Of a stretch of DNA of 47,328 bases, positions 19,451 through 28,300 are shown in pieces. The notes beneath the pieces were generated by a model that was given only the letters and a program-made list of their open reading frames with translations, was not told where the DNA came from and did not search any database. The stretch comes from Bradyrhizobium acaciae (lineage in GTDB: Bacteria; Pseudomonadota; Alphaproteobacteria; Rhizobiales; Xanthobacteraceae). Each line of letters opens with the position of its first letter. Position 1 is the first letter of the stretch. The stretch is taken from assembly GCF_020889785.1 (NCBI RefSeq), contig NZ_JACMYK010000048.1, forward strand, positions 1 through 47,328, read 5' to 3'. A program made the translations under genes and the position numbers.

Positions 19451-21001
19451 TCACACGATCCGCGAGGTCTTGTTGCCCCAATAGCGATCACGCAGCAGGC
19501 GCTTGTAGAGCTTGCCGGTCGGCAGCCGCGGCAGCTCGGCCTCGAAATCCACCGAGCGCGGCACCTTCTGGCGCGACAGCGCGCTTGCGCAGAAGGCGAT
19601 CAGCTCTTCGGCGAGCTCCGGCCCCGGCGCGATGCCGTCGACCGGCTGCACCACCGCCTTCACCTCTTCGCCGAGGTCGACATTGGGCACGCCGAACACC
19701 GCGGCGTCGGCGACCTTGGGATGGGTGATCAAGAGGTTCTCGCATTCCTGCGGATAGATGTTCACGCCGCCGGAGATGATCATGAAGGTGGCGCGATCGG
19801 TCAGATAGAGGAAGTTGTCGTCGTCGACGTAGCCGACGTCACCGACCGTGCTCATGCTGCCGTCCGCCGAGCGCGCCTCGCTGGTCTTGGCCGGATCGTT
19901 GAAATACTCGAACGGCGTGGCGGTCTTGAACCACACCGTGCCCGGCGTTCCCTTCGGGCAGGGCTGCATGTTCTCGTCGAGGATATGCAGGTCGCCGAGC
20001 AGCACCTTGCCGACGGTGCCGCGATGCGCGAGCCATTCTTCGCTGTTGCAGGCGGTGAAGCCGAGGCCCTCGGTCGCGCCGTAATATTCGTGGATGATCG
20101 GGCCCCACCATTTGATCATGTCGTCCTTGACCAGCGCCGGGCAGGGCGCTGCGGCGTGGATCGCGATCTCGAGCGTCGACAAATCGTAGCGGTTGCGAAC
20201 CTCCTCGGGCAGCTTCAGCAGGCGCGAGAACATCGTCGGCACCAGCTGGCTGTGGGTGATGCCCCATTTCTCGACCAGCTGGAGATAGCGCTCGGGATCG
20301 AAGCTCTCCATGATGACGACGGTGCCGCCCATCCGGATGGTGAGATTGACCGCGGCCTGCGGCGCCGAGTGATAGAGCGGTGCGGGCGACAGATAGACCA
20401 TACCCTCGCGGTAGTGCCAGAGGCTGGTCAGGAAATCGAACAGCGGCAGATTTTGCGACGGCGGCTGCTCCGGCAGCGGCCGCACGATGCCTTTCGGTCG
20501 ACCGGTTGTGCCGGACGAGTAGAGCATCGCGGTGCCCGCATATTCATCCGCGATCGGCGTTGCCGGCAGGCCGGCGGTGGCCTGCAGCAAGCCGACGATG
20601 CGCTCGCTCTCGCTTTCGCCGTCGACCACGATGCAGAGCTCGACCTGCGGGCACTCCTTCAGCGCCTCGCGCGCGATGTCGAGCTTCAGCTTCGAGGTGA
20701 TCAGGATCCGCGACTGGCTGTTGGTCAGGATGTAGGCGAGCTCGCCCGCGGTGAGGTAGGAGTTGACGCAGGTGAAATAGAGCCCCGCGCGCTCGCCGGC
20801 GCCGCAGGCCTCGAGGTAGCGGTTGTTGTTCTCCATGAAGATCGAATAATGGTCGAGCCGCTTCATGCCGCGGTTGCGGAACAGATGCGCGAGGCGGTTG
20901 TTGCGCGCCTCCAGTTCGCGATAGGTGACGATCTCGCCGGTGCCGGCCATGATGAAGGCGGGCTGCAGCGGGCGCAGGTGAGCATGCTTGCCGGTGTACA
21001 T
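19451..21001 (-). CDS. AMP-dependent acyl-CoA synthetase, second copy
   Basis: A 516-residue ANL-family ligase, only distantly similar to the ligase at 6306. A3 loop YSSGTTGRPKG (about residue 160), YYGATEGLGFT, GDVGYVDDDNFLYLTDR, ISGGVNIYPQECE and the C-terminal PTGKLYKR lysine (about residue 497) are all present, so it should be active. It is transcribed with the iron-alcohol dehydrogenase whose stop is 30 bases upstream, suggesting both act on one carboxylic-acid or aldehyde pathway. GGAG precedes the ATG at 21001. Confidence 0.92.
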   Translation of the reverse strand: MYTGKHAHLRPLQPAFIMAGTGEIVTYRELEARNNRLAHLFRNRGMKRLDHYSIFMENNNRYLEACGAGERAGLYFTCVNSYLTAGELAYILTNSQSRILITSKLKLDIAREALKECPQVELCIVVDGESESERIVGLLQATAGLPATPIADEYAGTAMLYSSGTTGRPKGIVRPLPEQPPSQNLPLFDFLTSLWHYREGMVYLSPAPLYHSAPQAAVNLTIRMGGTVVIMESFDPERYLQLVEKWGITHSQLVPTMFSRLLKLPEEVRNRYDLSTLEIAIHAAAPCPALVKDDMIKWWGPIIHEYYGATEGLGFTACNSEEWLAHRGTVGKVLLGDLHILDENMQPCPKGTPGTVWFKTATPFEYFNDPAKTSEARSADGSMSTVGDVGYVDDDNFLYLTDRATFMIISGGVNIYPQECENLLITHPKVADAAVFGVPNVDLGEEVKAVVQPVDGIAPGPELAEELIAFCASALSRQKVPRSVDFEAELPRLPTGKLYKRLLRDRYWGNKTSRIV

Positions 21002-21031
21002 CGAACTCCAGGTCTCCCCTCTGTCTTTGCC

Positions 21032-22186
21032 TTAAGCAGCCATCACCAGAATCTCGCGGACCTGGGATGGACCGTCGATCTTGCGCGGATTGCGCGGCAC
21101 CCAGGGCGTCCGCATCGCGCCCGCCGCGATGCGGTCGAGATGTTCGGGGCCGACGCCCACCTCCTGCAAGCTGCGCGGCATGCCGAGGTCGTGGATGAAG
21201 CGGTCGAGCACGTCGCCGGCGTCCTTGCCGGGATGCCCCATCGCGGCGGCGACCAGCGCCTGCCGGTCGGCATTGTCGCGCTTGTTCCAGCGCATCACCG
21301 CAGGCAGCATTACGCACGAGGTGTAGCCATGCGGCACGTCGAACTCGGCGCCGAGCACGTAGCCGATGCCGTGGCTTGCGCCCATCGGAACGCCGGAGGC
21401 AAGCGGGCCGGTCGAGAGCCAGGTGCCGATCTGGCAATCCATCCGCGCTGAAATATCCTTCGGGTCCGCCTTCACCCGCGGCAGGCCGGTCGCCAGCATC
21501 TCCAGCCCCTTGAGCGCCTGCGCGTCGCCGTAAGGATGTGCCTCGCGTGAGCAGATGCCCTCGACGCAATGATCGACGGCGCGGATGCCGGTCGACAGGA
21601 ACAGCCAGGCCGGCGTGTGCACCGACAGTTCCGGATCGAGGATGGTGGCGCGCGGCATCACCAGGGGATGGCGGAGCATCTCCTTCTGCCGCTTGGCCTC
21701 GTTGGTGACGCCGGCGATCGAGGAGAACTCGCCGCCCGCAATTGTGGTCGGCACGCTGATCTGGCGCACGACCGGCGGCTTCATCTCGGGCGAGACGCCG
21801 CCGCGGGTGCGAATCGTGTCGATGCCGTCGGATGTGGTGACGTTGTTGGCGAGGCAGAGCTGCACTGCCTTGGCTCCGTCGGTGATCGAGCCGCCGCCGA
21901 TGGTGACGATCAGGTCGGCCTTCGCATCGCGGGTCTGTTCCGTCGCCGCAATGACAGCGGCGCGCGGCGTATGCGCCGGCATCTTGTCGAAGATGCCGAC
22001 GCAGCGCGGGCCGAGCGCGTGGCGGATCTTCTCGATCTCGTCGGTTTCGCGGTTCAGCGTCCCCGATACCATCAGGAAGGCGCGCTCGGCGCCAAGCCGG
22101 TCCAGTTGCTCGACGACGGCCTCACGGGCCGGCCGCCCGAACACGACCTCGTCCATGGCGCCGAATACAACACGGCCTCGATGCAC
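21032..22186 (-). CDS. Iron-containing alcohol dehydrogenase / maleylacetate reductase-like
   Basis: A 384-residue group III dehydrogenase with the NAD(P)-binding GGGSITDGAK segment (about residues 97-106) and C-terminal histidines in GASHGIGYVLGAEFDVPHG (His272, His286). In metal-dependent members such as FucO the first ligand is Asp in GVDALTHAIE; here the aligned segment is GIRAVDHCVE, with Arg in that place (residue 202) and the His kept (206). Maleylacetate reductases also depart from the metal site, so an MAR-like enzyme is a reasonable guess. The GTG at 22186 is chosen for GGGAGGA upstream; an in-frame GTG at 22207 precedes that site. Confidence 0.88.
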   Translation of the reverse strand: MHRGRVVFGAMDEVVFGRPAREAVVEQLDRLGAERAFLMVSGTLNRETDEIEKIRHALGPRCVGIFDKMPAHTPRAAVIAATEQTRDAKADLIVTIGGGSITDGAKAVQLCLANNVTTSDGIDTIRTRGGVSPEMKPPVVRQISVPTTIAGGEFSSIAGVTNEAKRQKEMLRHPLVMPRATILDPELSVHTPAWLFLSTGIRAVDHCVEGICSREAHPYGDAQALKGLEMLATGLPRVKADPKDISARMDCQIGTWLSTGPLASGVPMGASHGIGYVLGAEFDVPHGYTSCVMLPAVMRWNKRDNADRQALVAAAMGHPGKDAGDVLDRFIHDLGMPRSLQEVGVGPEHLDRIAAGAMRTPWVPRNPRKIDGPSQVREILVMAA

Positions 22187-22645
22187 GCGGCGATCCTCCC
22201 TCAACACGGCCCGCCTTGCTGGCGGTCCTTTGCGGAGAGGTTAGCGGAGGAAATTGGGGCCGTCATCAGGGCTCCTGCGGGTGTTTGGCACGATCGCGCC
22301 GCCTATTCCGCTGTCGTCCCTGCGAAAGCAAGGACCCGTAACCATGGGGTTGTGTTGTTGAAGTGAACTGTGACCCCAGCGCTGGCGAAGCAATTGTCAT
22401 TGGTGGCTATGGGTCCCGGGTCGCGCTGCGCTTGCCCGGGACGACATCGAATATGTGGTGCTCGATTGAGTCATACCTCCGCATCCTCGTGGCGCATCGC
22501 GCCCGGGTCTTGCGTTTACTTGCCCCGATCGAGCAACGTCTCCGATGACGACGGAAACTTTCGAATCAGAAAGCGGATGACGGCAGAAATCTTGACCGCA
22601 ACATCGCGGCGTGTGTTACACCTCGATAGCAACAAGGGCGTGCGC
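22187..22645. other. Divergent intergenic region with a family C repeat
   Basis: A 459-base gap between the minus-strand dehydrogenase and the plus-strand DUF6916-type gene. Its centre is a family C repeat (22313-22445); the about 200 bases after it have no gene-like frame and should contain the promoter of the small gene. Open frames crossing this segment are repeat-derived or unconserved upstream extensions. Confidence 0.55.
22313..22445. repeat. Palindromic intergenic repeat, family C, copy 3
   Basis: Starts GTCGTCCCTGCGAAAGCA with GGACCCGTAACCA, ends GTGGCTATGGGTCCCGGG ... CCCGGGACGAC. The halves match copies 1, 2 and 4 at their ends; the central 50 bases are diverged. Unlike copies 1 and 2 it lies between divergent genes, so termination cannot be its only role. 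Confidence 0.82.
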
Positions 22646-22948
22646 ATGACATCGACCGTCGACCTGGCGAAACTGCATATTGATGACTTCACGCCGCACC
22701 AGGATGCGGAGTTCGAGATGCAGGCGGCGGATCGCGTGGTGGCGCTGAAGCTTGCCAAGGTCGAGCCTGCGGGCAACAGCGGCCGGCCGGGCGGCGCGTT
22801 CTCGCTGCTGTTCGAGGGGCCGAAGGGCGCGTGGTTGCCGCAGGCGATCTATCCGGTGCGGCATCCGATGCTGGGCGAGATCGAGATCTTCCTGGTGCCG
22901 ATCGGGCCGCTCGGCGACGGCAATGGCTATCAGGCGGTCTTTACCTGA
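22646..22948 (+). CDS. DUF6916-type small protein associated with tail-collar gene clusters
   Basis: A 100-residue protein with no signal peptide or membrane segment. It opens with TVDLAKLHIDDFTPHQDAEF and has the block GGAFSLLFEGPKGAWLPQAI followed by HPMLGEIEIFLVPIGP and ends YQAVFT. I recognise this as the DUF6916 pattern, a family of unknown function that tends to occur beside collar-domain genes (recollection, not searched). ATG 22646 is preferred over an in-frame ATG at 22577 because the family starts here; the ribosome site (AAGGGC) is weak. The last eight bases overlap the 3' end of the convergent GNAT gene. Confidence 0.75.
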   Translation: MTSTVDLAKLHIDDFTPHQDAEFEMQAADRVVALKLAKVEPAGNSGRPGGAFSLLFEGPKGAWLPQAIYPVRHPMLGEIEIFLVPIGPLGDGNGYQAVFT

Positions 22949-23510
22949 TAGCCGGGGCCTGTTTGCCGGAAGCTCCTGCCGCCCCGCGCCAGCGCATCAG
23001 GTCGTAGACGCCCTTGTCTTCCTCGGTGACGAAGCCGAGCCGGCGATACAGCCGCATCGCCGGGTTGAGCTTCTCGACATGGATCGAGACGTCCTTGCCG
23101 GTGGCCGCTGCCTCGTCCATCGCATCGCGCAGCAGCGCTTCGCCGTAGCCCTTGCCGCGATGCGCCGGCATGAAGGCGATGTCGACGATGCGGTGCTGGC
23201 TCGGCCAGCGCTCGATGTAGAACCGGCCGATGTCCTCGTCGCCCCGCACGATCACCAGCCAATCGGCGTTCGGATAGTATTTTTGGTAATGCGTATGCTG
23301 GGCGCGGAATTGCTGCTCGAGAAAGGCCGCCTTATCCGGCTCGCTCCACGGCACCGGCGCCAACTCCTCGGCGCGGGTCGAAGCATAGAGCCGGCCGACG
23401 AACGGCAGATCCGCCTCCGCCAGGCGGCGAAAGCGGCAACCGGAAGCGGCCGCGCGTACCCAGCCGAATGCAGGCGCGAGCATGCTGGTGCCTGGCACGT
23501 CGAGATCCAA
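22941..23510 (-). CDS. GNAT family N-acetyltransferase (collar-operon associated)
   Basis: A protein of about 189 residues with the GNAT fold: an N-terminal segment RFRRLAEADLPFVGRLYAST, the central strand VDIAFMPAHRGKGYG with the acetyl-CoA pyrophosphate loop (about residues 118-123), and the C-terminal HVEKLNPAMRLYRRLGF. It is the last gene of the collar operon, seven bases after the third collar gene. The start is uncertain: TTG at 23510 has GAGGT upstream, while GTG at 23498 and ATG at 23483 are alternatives. The target (small molecule, or protein N-terminus or lysine) is unknown; the location suggests it may modify a collar or giant-protein product. Confidence 0.85.
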   Translation of the reverse strand: MDLDVPGTSMLAPAFGWVRAAASGCRFRRLAEADLPFVGRLYASTRAEELAPVPWSEPDKAAFLEQQFRAQHTHYQKYYPNADWLVIVRGDEDIGRFYIERWPSQHRIVDIAFMPAHRGKGYGEALLRDAMDEAAATGKDVSIHVEKLNPAMRLYRRLGFVTEEDKGVYDLMRWRGAAGASGKQAPAIR

Positions 23511-23517
23511 AACGACC

Positions 23518-24051
23518 TCAGCCTCGCGCCGGGTAAACGCCCTGCAGCGCGATGCAGAAGTTCAGTGTGAGGTAAGGCTGCATGTTGTTGTGCGGGAGGC
23601 TGCCGCCCGTCATGCCGATCATGGCGGCGTTCATCTGTATCAGGGGCGGCGGCGAGTTCCCGGGCACATAGGCGAAGGCGTCGGTCGATTTACCCAGGAT
23701 CCGATTCGGGCTGGGCACCTGGACGTCGGCCATGTCCTGCGTACCCACGTTCACGGGGTGGTTGTGAAGCGGTATCTCGCTTTGCAGCAGCGTCACCGAG
23801 GGTGAGCCGGTGGTCTCTCCGAGGTCATACAGCGACAGCCCGGGACCTTGTCCAGGCGCCAGTGGCGCGTTGCCCTGCATGTTGGGAAGCGCGAAGGTCG
23901 ACTTGCCGTCACCGCCATAGGTGGTGCCGAGCAGCGAGAACAGCGCCGTATTCTGCGAGATCGGCAAGATCTGTCCGCTGCAGAAGGCCCAGCCTTTGGG
24001 CGCGAAGTTGAACGGAAAGATGCGGATCTCGGCGACGAAGGGGTCGGCCAT
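23518..24051 (-). CDS. Tail-collar domain protein 1 (MdpB-like)
   Basis: A 177-residue protein with an N-terminal phage tail Collar domain: EIRIFPFNFAPKGWAFCSG, then the hallmark GTTYGGDG at residues 42-49 and STFALPNMQG. An HxH pair (IPLHNHP, His96 and His98) matches the position where T4 short tail fibre gp12 uses two histidines per chain to bind zinc in its trimer. The C-terminus ends PHNNMQPYLTLNFCIALQGV, shared with the two paralogs upstream. It has no signal peptide. The start ATG is 12 bases after the previous stop, with AGGAGCG overlapping that stop. Homologs such as microcystin-dependent MdpB occur outside phages; function unknown. Confidence 0.9.
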   Translation of the reverse strand: MADPFVAEIRIFPFNFAPKGWAFCSGQILPISQNTALFSLLGTTYGGDGKSTFALPNMQGNAPLAPGQGPGLSLYDLGETTGSPSVTLLQSEIPLHNHPVNVGTQDMADVQVPSPNRILGKSTDAFAYVPGNSPPPLIQMNAAMIGMTGGSLPHNNMQPYLTLNFCIALQGVYPARG

Positions 24052-24063
24052 GTTGTCGCGCTC

Positions 24064-24588
24064 CTAGGTCTGGGTCGGGAAAATGCCGAACAGCGAAATG
24101 ATGAAGGTGACGCAAAGGAGCGGCTGCAAATTGTCGTGCGGCTGGCTTCCGCCGGTATTCGTCAGCATTCCGGCTGCCATGGGGCCGTCGGGCGGCTGGC
24201 CGTCGATGTACAAGGCGATCGTGCCCGACGTCTGATCGAGAATGTTTCCCTGCGGATTCGCCCCGGTGCCGGTCTGCGTCGAGGCAATGAAGGCGTGCGA
24301 ATGCTGCGGGATCGTCTGTGTCGTGAGCGTTACGTTTTCAACGCCGCCGGTCTCGCCGATGACATAGCTCGTTCCGCTGCTGGCGGTGCCCATGTGGAGT
24401 GGCAAACGGCCGCGCAGATCGGGGACTGCGAAGTTGGACTGCCCGTCGCCGCCATAGGTGGTCCCGATCAGATTGAACAGCGTTTCGTAGTCGGAGATCG
24501 GCAACAGGCTGCCGTCACAGAAATTCCATCCCACCGGGGCGAAATTGCCGCCGAACATACGGATTTCGCCTACATAAGGTTGTGCCAT
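24064..24588 (-). CDS. Tail-collar domain protein 2 (MdpB-like)
   Basis: A 174-residue paralog of the flanking collar proteins: EIRMFGGNFAPVGWNFCDG, GTTYGGDG (42-49), NFAVPDLRGRLPLHMG, the HxH pair at 96 and 98 (IPQHSHAF), and the C-terminal PHDNLQPLLCVTFIISLFGI. Shared positions with collar protein 1 in the first 98 residues show no insertions, so the two are close structural equivalents; the middle (residues 100-150) differs and is rich in Thr, Gly, Asn and Pro, as expected for an exposed tip region. Twelve-base gaps on both sides mark a tight operon. Confidence 0.9.
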   Translation of the reverse strand: MAQPYVGEIRMFGGNFAPVGWNFCDGSLLPISDYETLFNLIGTTYGGDGQSNFAVPDLRGRLPLHMGTASSGTSYVIGETGGVENVTLTTQTIPQHSHAFIASTQTGTGANPQGNILDQTSGTIALYIDGQPPDGPMAAGMLTNTGGSQPHDNLQPLLCVTFIISLFGIFPTQT

Positions 24589-24600
24589 CGGCGCTTCTCG

Positions 24601-25101
24601 TCAGGTCTGCGAGGGGAAAATGCCCTGGAGGGCGATGCTGAAATTGATCGTCAGGAATGGTTGCATGTTCTGATGGGCCTGGCTGCCGCCGACATTGCCT
24701 ACGGTCAGGGGATTGAGCGTGGTGATGTTGGCCATCGAGGTGCTGTAGCCGTTGTTGAACGCGCCGAGATAAGCGCCCGCATCGATCGGCTGGGTACCGT
24801 TGTTGTTGGTGGCGTTGGCCAAATGATTGTGCTGCGCCATCTCGTTGATCGTGAGCGTGTGGCCCTCTTCGCCGCTACGTTGGCCGAGCGTGTAGCCAGA
24901 GCCCATGCTGATCGGCACCCGGCCGCGAAGGTCGGGCAGGGCAAAAGTGGTTTGCCCATTCCCGCCATAGGTCGTGCCCAGCAACGAGAACAGCGCCTGA
25001 TTCTGATTGATCGGCAGCAACTGGCCGTTGCAAAACGCCCAACCCTTTGGCGGAAAGTTGAACGACATCATGCGGATTTCGGAAAGAAACGGCTCGGCCA
25101 T
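24601..25101 (-). CDS. Tail-collar domain protein 3 (MdpB-like), first of the trio
   Basis: A 166-residue paralog and first gene of the collar operon. EIRMMSFNFPPKGWAFCNG, GTTYGGNG (42-49), TTFALPDLRGRVPISMGSGY, HxH at 91 and 93 (MAQHNHLA), then an Asn-rich variable segment (NATNNNGTQ) and the C-terminal HQNMQPFLTINFSIALQGIF. The ATG at 25101 follows GGAGG and aligns with both paralogs' MAxP start; the open frame to 25206 runs through promoter sequence. The gene has its own promoter region with an array of TGCA-N5-TGCA motifs, separate from the giant gene upstream. Confidence 0.9.
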   Translation of the reverse strand: MAEPFLSEIRMMSFNFPPKGWAFCNGQLLPINQNQALFSLLGTTYGGNGQTTFALPDLRGRVPISMGSGYTLGQRSGEEGHTLTINEMAQHNHLANATNNNGTQPIDAGAYLGAFNNGYSTSMANITTLNPLTVGNVGGSQAHQNMQPFLTINFSIALQGIFPSQT

Positions 25102-25120
25102 CGGTCCTCCGCGAATACGT

Positions 25121-25148
25121 CGTATGATTTGTGAATAATTCGAAGCAA
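25121..25148 (-). promoter_or_regulatory. Candidate promoter of the collar operon
   Basis: Reading leftward, TTGCTT (25148-25143) and CATACG (25126-25121) are separated by 16 bases, about 20 bases before the ATG at 25101. The match to the housekeeping consensus is moderate; it is favoured mainly because the repeated TGCA motifs lie directly upstream of it. Confidence 0.35.
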
Positions 25149-25160
25149 TGATGCTGCGTG

Positions 25161-25259
25161 TGCAACGTCTGCACGATAGCGTGTTTTGCAAACAGTGCAA
25201 CCTCAACGATTGTCGGGCGTTTGCAATTTTTGCACGTTCGCGTCATTGCAACGGTCACG
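25161..25259. promoter_or_regulatory. Array of TGCA-N5-TGCA motifs upstream of the collar operon
   Basis: Three 13-base sites, TGCAACGTCTGCA (25161-25173), TGCAAACAGTGCA (25187-25199) and TGCAATTTTTGCA (25222-25234), share the form TGCAA-N4-TGCA; a fourth half-matching site TGCAACGGTCACG is at 25247-25259. Starts are 26, 35 and 25 bases apart. They sit just upstream of the candidate promoter, where activator or repressor sites would be. No known alphaproteobacterial regulator with this exact consensus comes to mind. Confidence 0.5.
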
Positions 25260-25310
25260 AATTCTTCACGATTGCGATCGACGCGAATGCAGCGCGACCA
25301 AAATGCAGGA

Positions 25311-25336
25311 CGCCTGCCGGATCGTGCCGGCAGGCG
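25311..25336 (-). terminator. Hairpin after the giant repeat-protein gene
   Basis: A perfect 10-base stem CGCCTGCCGG / CCGGCAGGCG with a six-base loop, beginning 22 bases past the giant gene's stop. Reading leftward it is followed by TCCTGCATTTTGG, only a short T-run, so it is a possible but not ideal intrinsic terminator. It would separate the giant gene from the collar operon. Confidence 0.6.
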
Positions 25337-25357
25337 TTGTTGTTGCGCGACGTTGGA

Positions 25358-28300
25358 TCAGACCACCAGATCGTGATGGGTCTGGACGTGGTTGTCGACC
25401 GGTGTACCGCCCATGGCGGCGAGTTGCGTCTCGTGGCCCGACCACCAGGCTGTGCCGGAACTGGACTGCCCGCTGAACAGATCGGTCAGTGCCTGGGCAT
25501 TCTGGGCAAACGCCGCGAGGTCGGAGTGGCTCGCGCCGGTCGGCGATGGGTTGGTCGCCTGCTGGCCCGCGAACGTGTCGGTCTGTGCGAACACGAAGTT
25601 CTGTTGCGTGTAACTGGTGCTCGGCGTCACGCCGGTTTTCGCGACGTCGGCGGCGCTCGGCAGCCGCCGCTCGCCGTCGGCAAGGCCGATATACATCAGG
25701 TCGTGGACATCGGACGGCGAGATGGTGTCGGGGAGGCCGAGCACATGTCCCAATTCATGCGTCACGGTGGTCAGGAGATCGAGATGCCCCGCCGCTGCGG
25801 TCGACGAATCGGTCAGCAGATCGGTGCCGGACGCATTGAGGGCGTGCGTGAACTCGAAATTGTCCGACGGTGTCGGGTCGATATACCAGCCGTGGCCGGC
25901 GGCAGCGGTGTCGATCGTGATGTGGCCGGCACTTTCCAGACCGACAATCTGGCCCCCCAGATCGGCGACGCTGAAGGTCACGGCATGCAGGAGGAAGAGC
26001 TGGGCCGTGCTGGCGCCTGCTGCCGCCCATTGCGCGATCGCCGACGACACCACCGAGTTGAGCTCGCTCTGTGTCAGGTGGGTTTCACCGGGGGTCGCGA
26101 CATCGGCCTGAACGCCGCCGTCCGCGGCGAGCAGCGGCGATGCGCCGAATCCGTGGGTGCTGGCCGCCGTGACGCTGACTGTCGGCGCCGTGGTGACGGT
26201 ATTGTGCGCCAGAACGTAGCTCGCAATTGCCGCGGTATCGGTCGCGCTGCCGCTGTAGGACGTGCCATCGCCCGCGTGCAGGCCGACGGTGGTGTTGTCG
26301 CGATCGCGCAGCCGGATATCGGTACCGCCATTCGCGCCCGAACCGAGGAACTGATTTTTCTGGGTACCGCTGCCGCCCAGCGTCAGCGAGACGCTCTGCG
26401 CATCGCCCGCGACCGTGCCGGCGTTGAGCTCAAAGCCGTGATTGCCGAATCCGCCGGGGTTGGACACCGTGTTGCCCATGACGATTGCGGTCAATAGGGC
26501 GTTGCCGCCGTCGACCGCGTCACCGGTCTGCAGGTAGATGCCGTCGTTGTTGTACTGATACAGATGGTTGTTGGTGATCGTGACGCTGGAATTGGCGCCG
26601 CCATCGGTGATGAAGCCGATATCGCTGCCTTGGGCGGATCCGCTATTGGCAGTGCCCGCGACGCCGATCGTGTTGGAATCGATCGTGCCGGTAAACGAGC
26701 TTGCTCCCGATCCGGTGCTGATACCGAGCGCCGAGCCGAGGGCATCGCGCATGGTATTGTTCGCAATGTCGAAGGTCAGGTTGGCGTGGTCGCCGGTCCC
26801 GCCGGAACTGATGGTGATGCCGCCGCCGCCAGAGACGATGTTCTGGTTGTTGTTCGAGAAGCTGTTTCCGAGCGCGGCGGTCGCGCCGCCCAGCACCAGG
26901 TCCGAGCTGACGCCGCCATGCAAATCGAGCTGGAACAGGTCGCCGCGCGCCGACGTGAACGTCGAGCCCTGAATCGTCGCGTTGAACGTTCCGTCGGTGG
27001 CCTGGAACACCAGCGCATCGCCCGACTGGTTTCCGGACGCCGAATTGGTGGCGAAGGTCGAGCCGGTGATGGTGATGCGGTTGAGGATCTGACCGCTGTT
27101 GTTGAAGACGTGGAACGCATCGAGTGCCGCGCCCGTGAAGGTCGAGTTGGTCACCGAGGCCGTGCCGGACAGGCCGGTGAAGTAGACGTCGCCTTCGCCG
27201 ATGCCGCCGACATTGTCGCCGTTGGTGCCGGTCACCGTCGTGTTGCCGAGGGCAAGGCCGGTGACGCTGGTGCCGACAATGCCGTAGTTCTGGAAGTCGT
27301 GCATCGTCAGATAGGAGATCTCAACGTCCTTGGTATTGTTCAGGTAGATGCCGCTGCCCTGCGTCGTGCTGCCGTCGGCGCCGGTCTTGTCGGTGATCGT
27401 GCCGCCGCTGCCCGCCGTCGAGCCGTCGCCGGTGACGTGCAGGCCGCCATTGCCGGCGGCCGTGCCGGTATTGGAGAGGATGATGCCGTTGTTGGACCCG
27501 CCACTCGACGTGATGCTCTGGAAGGTGATGTTGCCCGATCCGATATTGGTGTTCTCGACGTCGAGCGCGGTGCCGGTGCCTGATGTGATGGTGTTGTTGC
27601 TGCCGGTGACGGTAATCGTGCCGCCATGGGTGAAGCTCATGCCGGCGCCACTGGCGGTCTTGATTACGATGTCGGACATCGAGACGGTGCCGACATTGTT
27701 GCCGTCGTCGCTGATGCCGATACCGGTCGAGGCCGAGGTGTCGATGCTGACGCCGGTGATGGTGTGGCCCGACGTGCCGAGCAGGTCGATGCCATTGTCG
27801 GCGCCGGTGACCTTGATCACCGGATCCGAGCCGGAGCCGGCATTCGCGGTGACCACCTGGCCGGTCACCGGATTGGTGAACTGCAGGGTATGGCTACCGC
27901 CGATCAGGTTGACGCCGTTGGCGAGATTGATGCCGTTGGCTTCGCTGTAGGTGCCGGTGCCGTGCTCGAGCACGACGTAATCGCCGGAGCCGGCCGGATT
28001 TGCCGCGTTGAAGGCCGCGATCGAGGTGTATGGATCGTGCTGGGTACCGAGGTTGAGGCTGGTGCCGCCCGTCGAATTGTCGATGTAGAACACCTGCGGG
28101 ACGACGCCGACATGGAAGGTCTGGGCGCCCGATGAGAGCGGCCCGCCGGTGCCGTTGTGGCCGTTGTCGCCGACGTTCAGCGTCACCGTATCGGTGCCGG
28201 TGAAGCCGTCGTCGCTGTTGTAGGTCAGCGTCGCCAGCGCGGTGTTGACCTGCGCGGCCGTTCCCGTGAGCGTGACGGTGTGGCTGTTGTTGTTGGTGAA

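Noticed and set aside
23518..25101. Tail-collar genes as a prophage remnant
   Set aside because: No capsid, terminase, portal, baseplate, lysis or integrase genes and no attachment-site duplication were seen; the three genes are tidy, intact and accompanied by a GNAT and a DUF6916-type gene, a layout recalled from non-phage loci.
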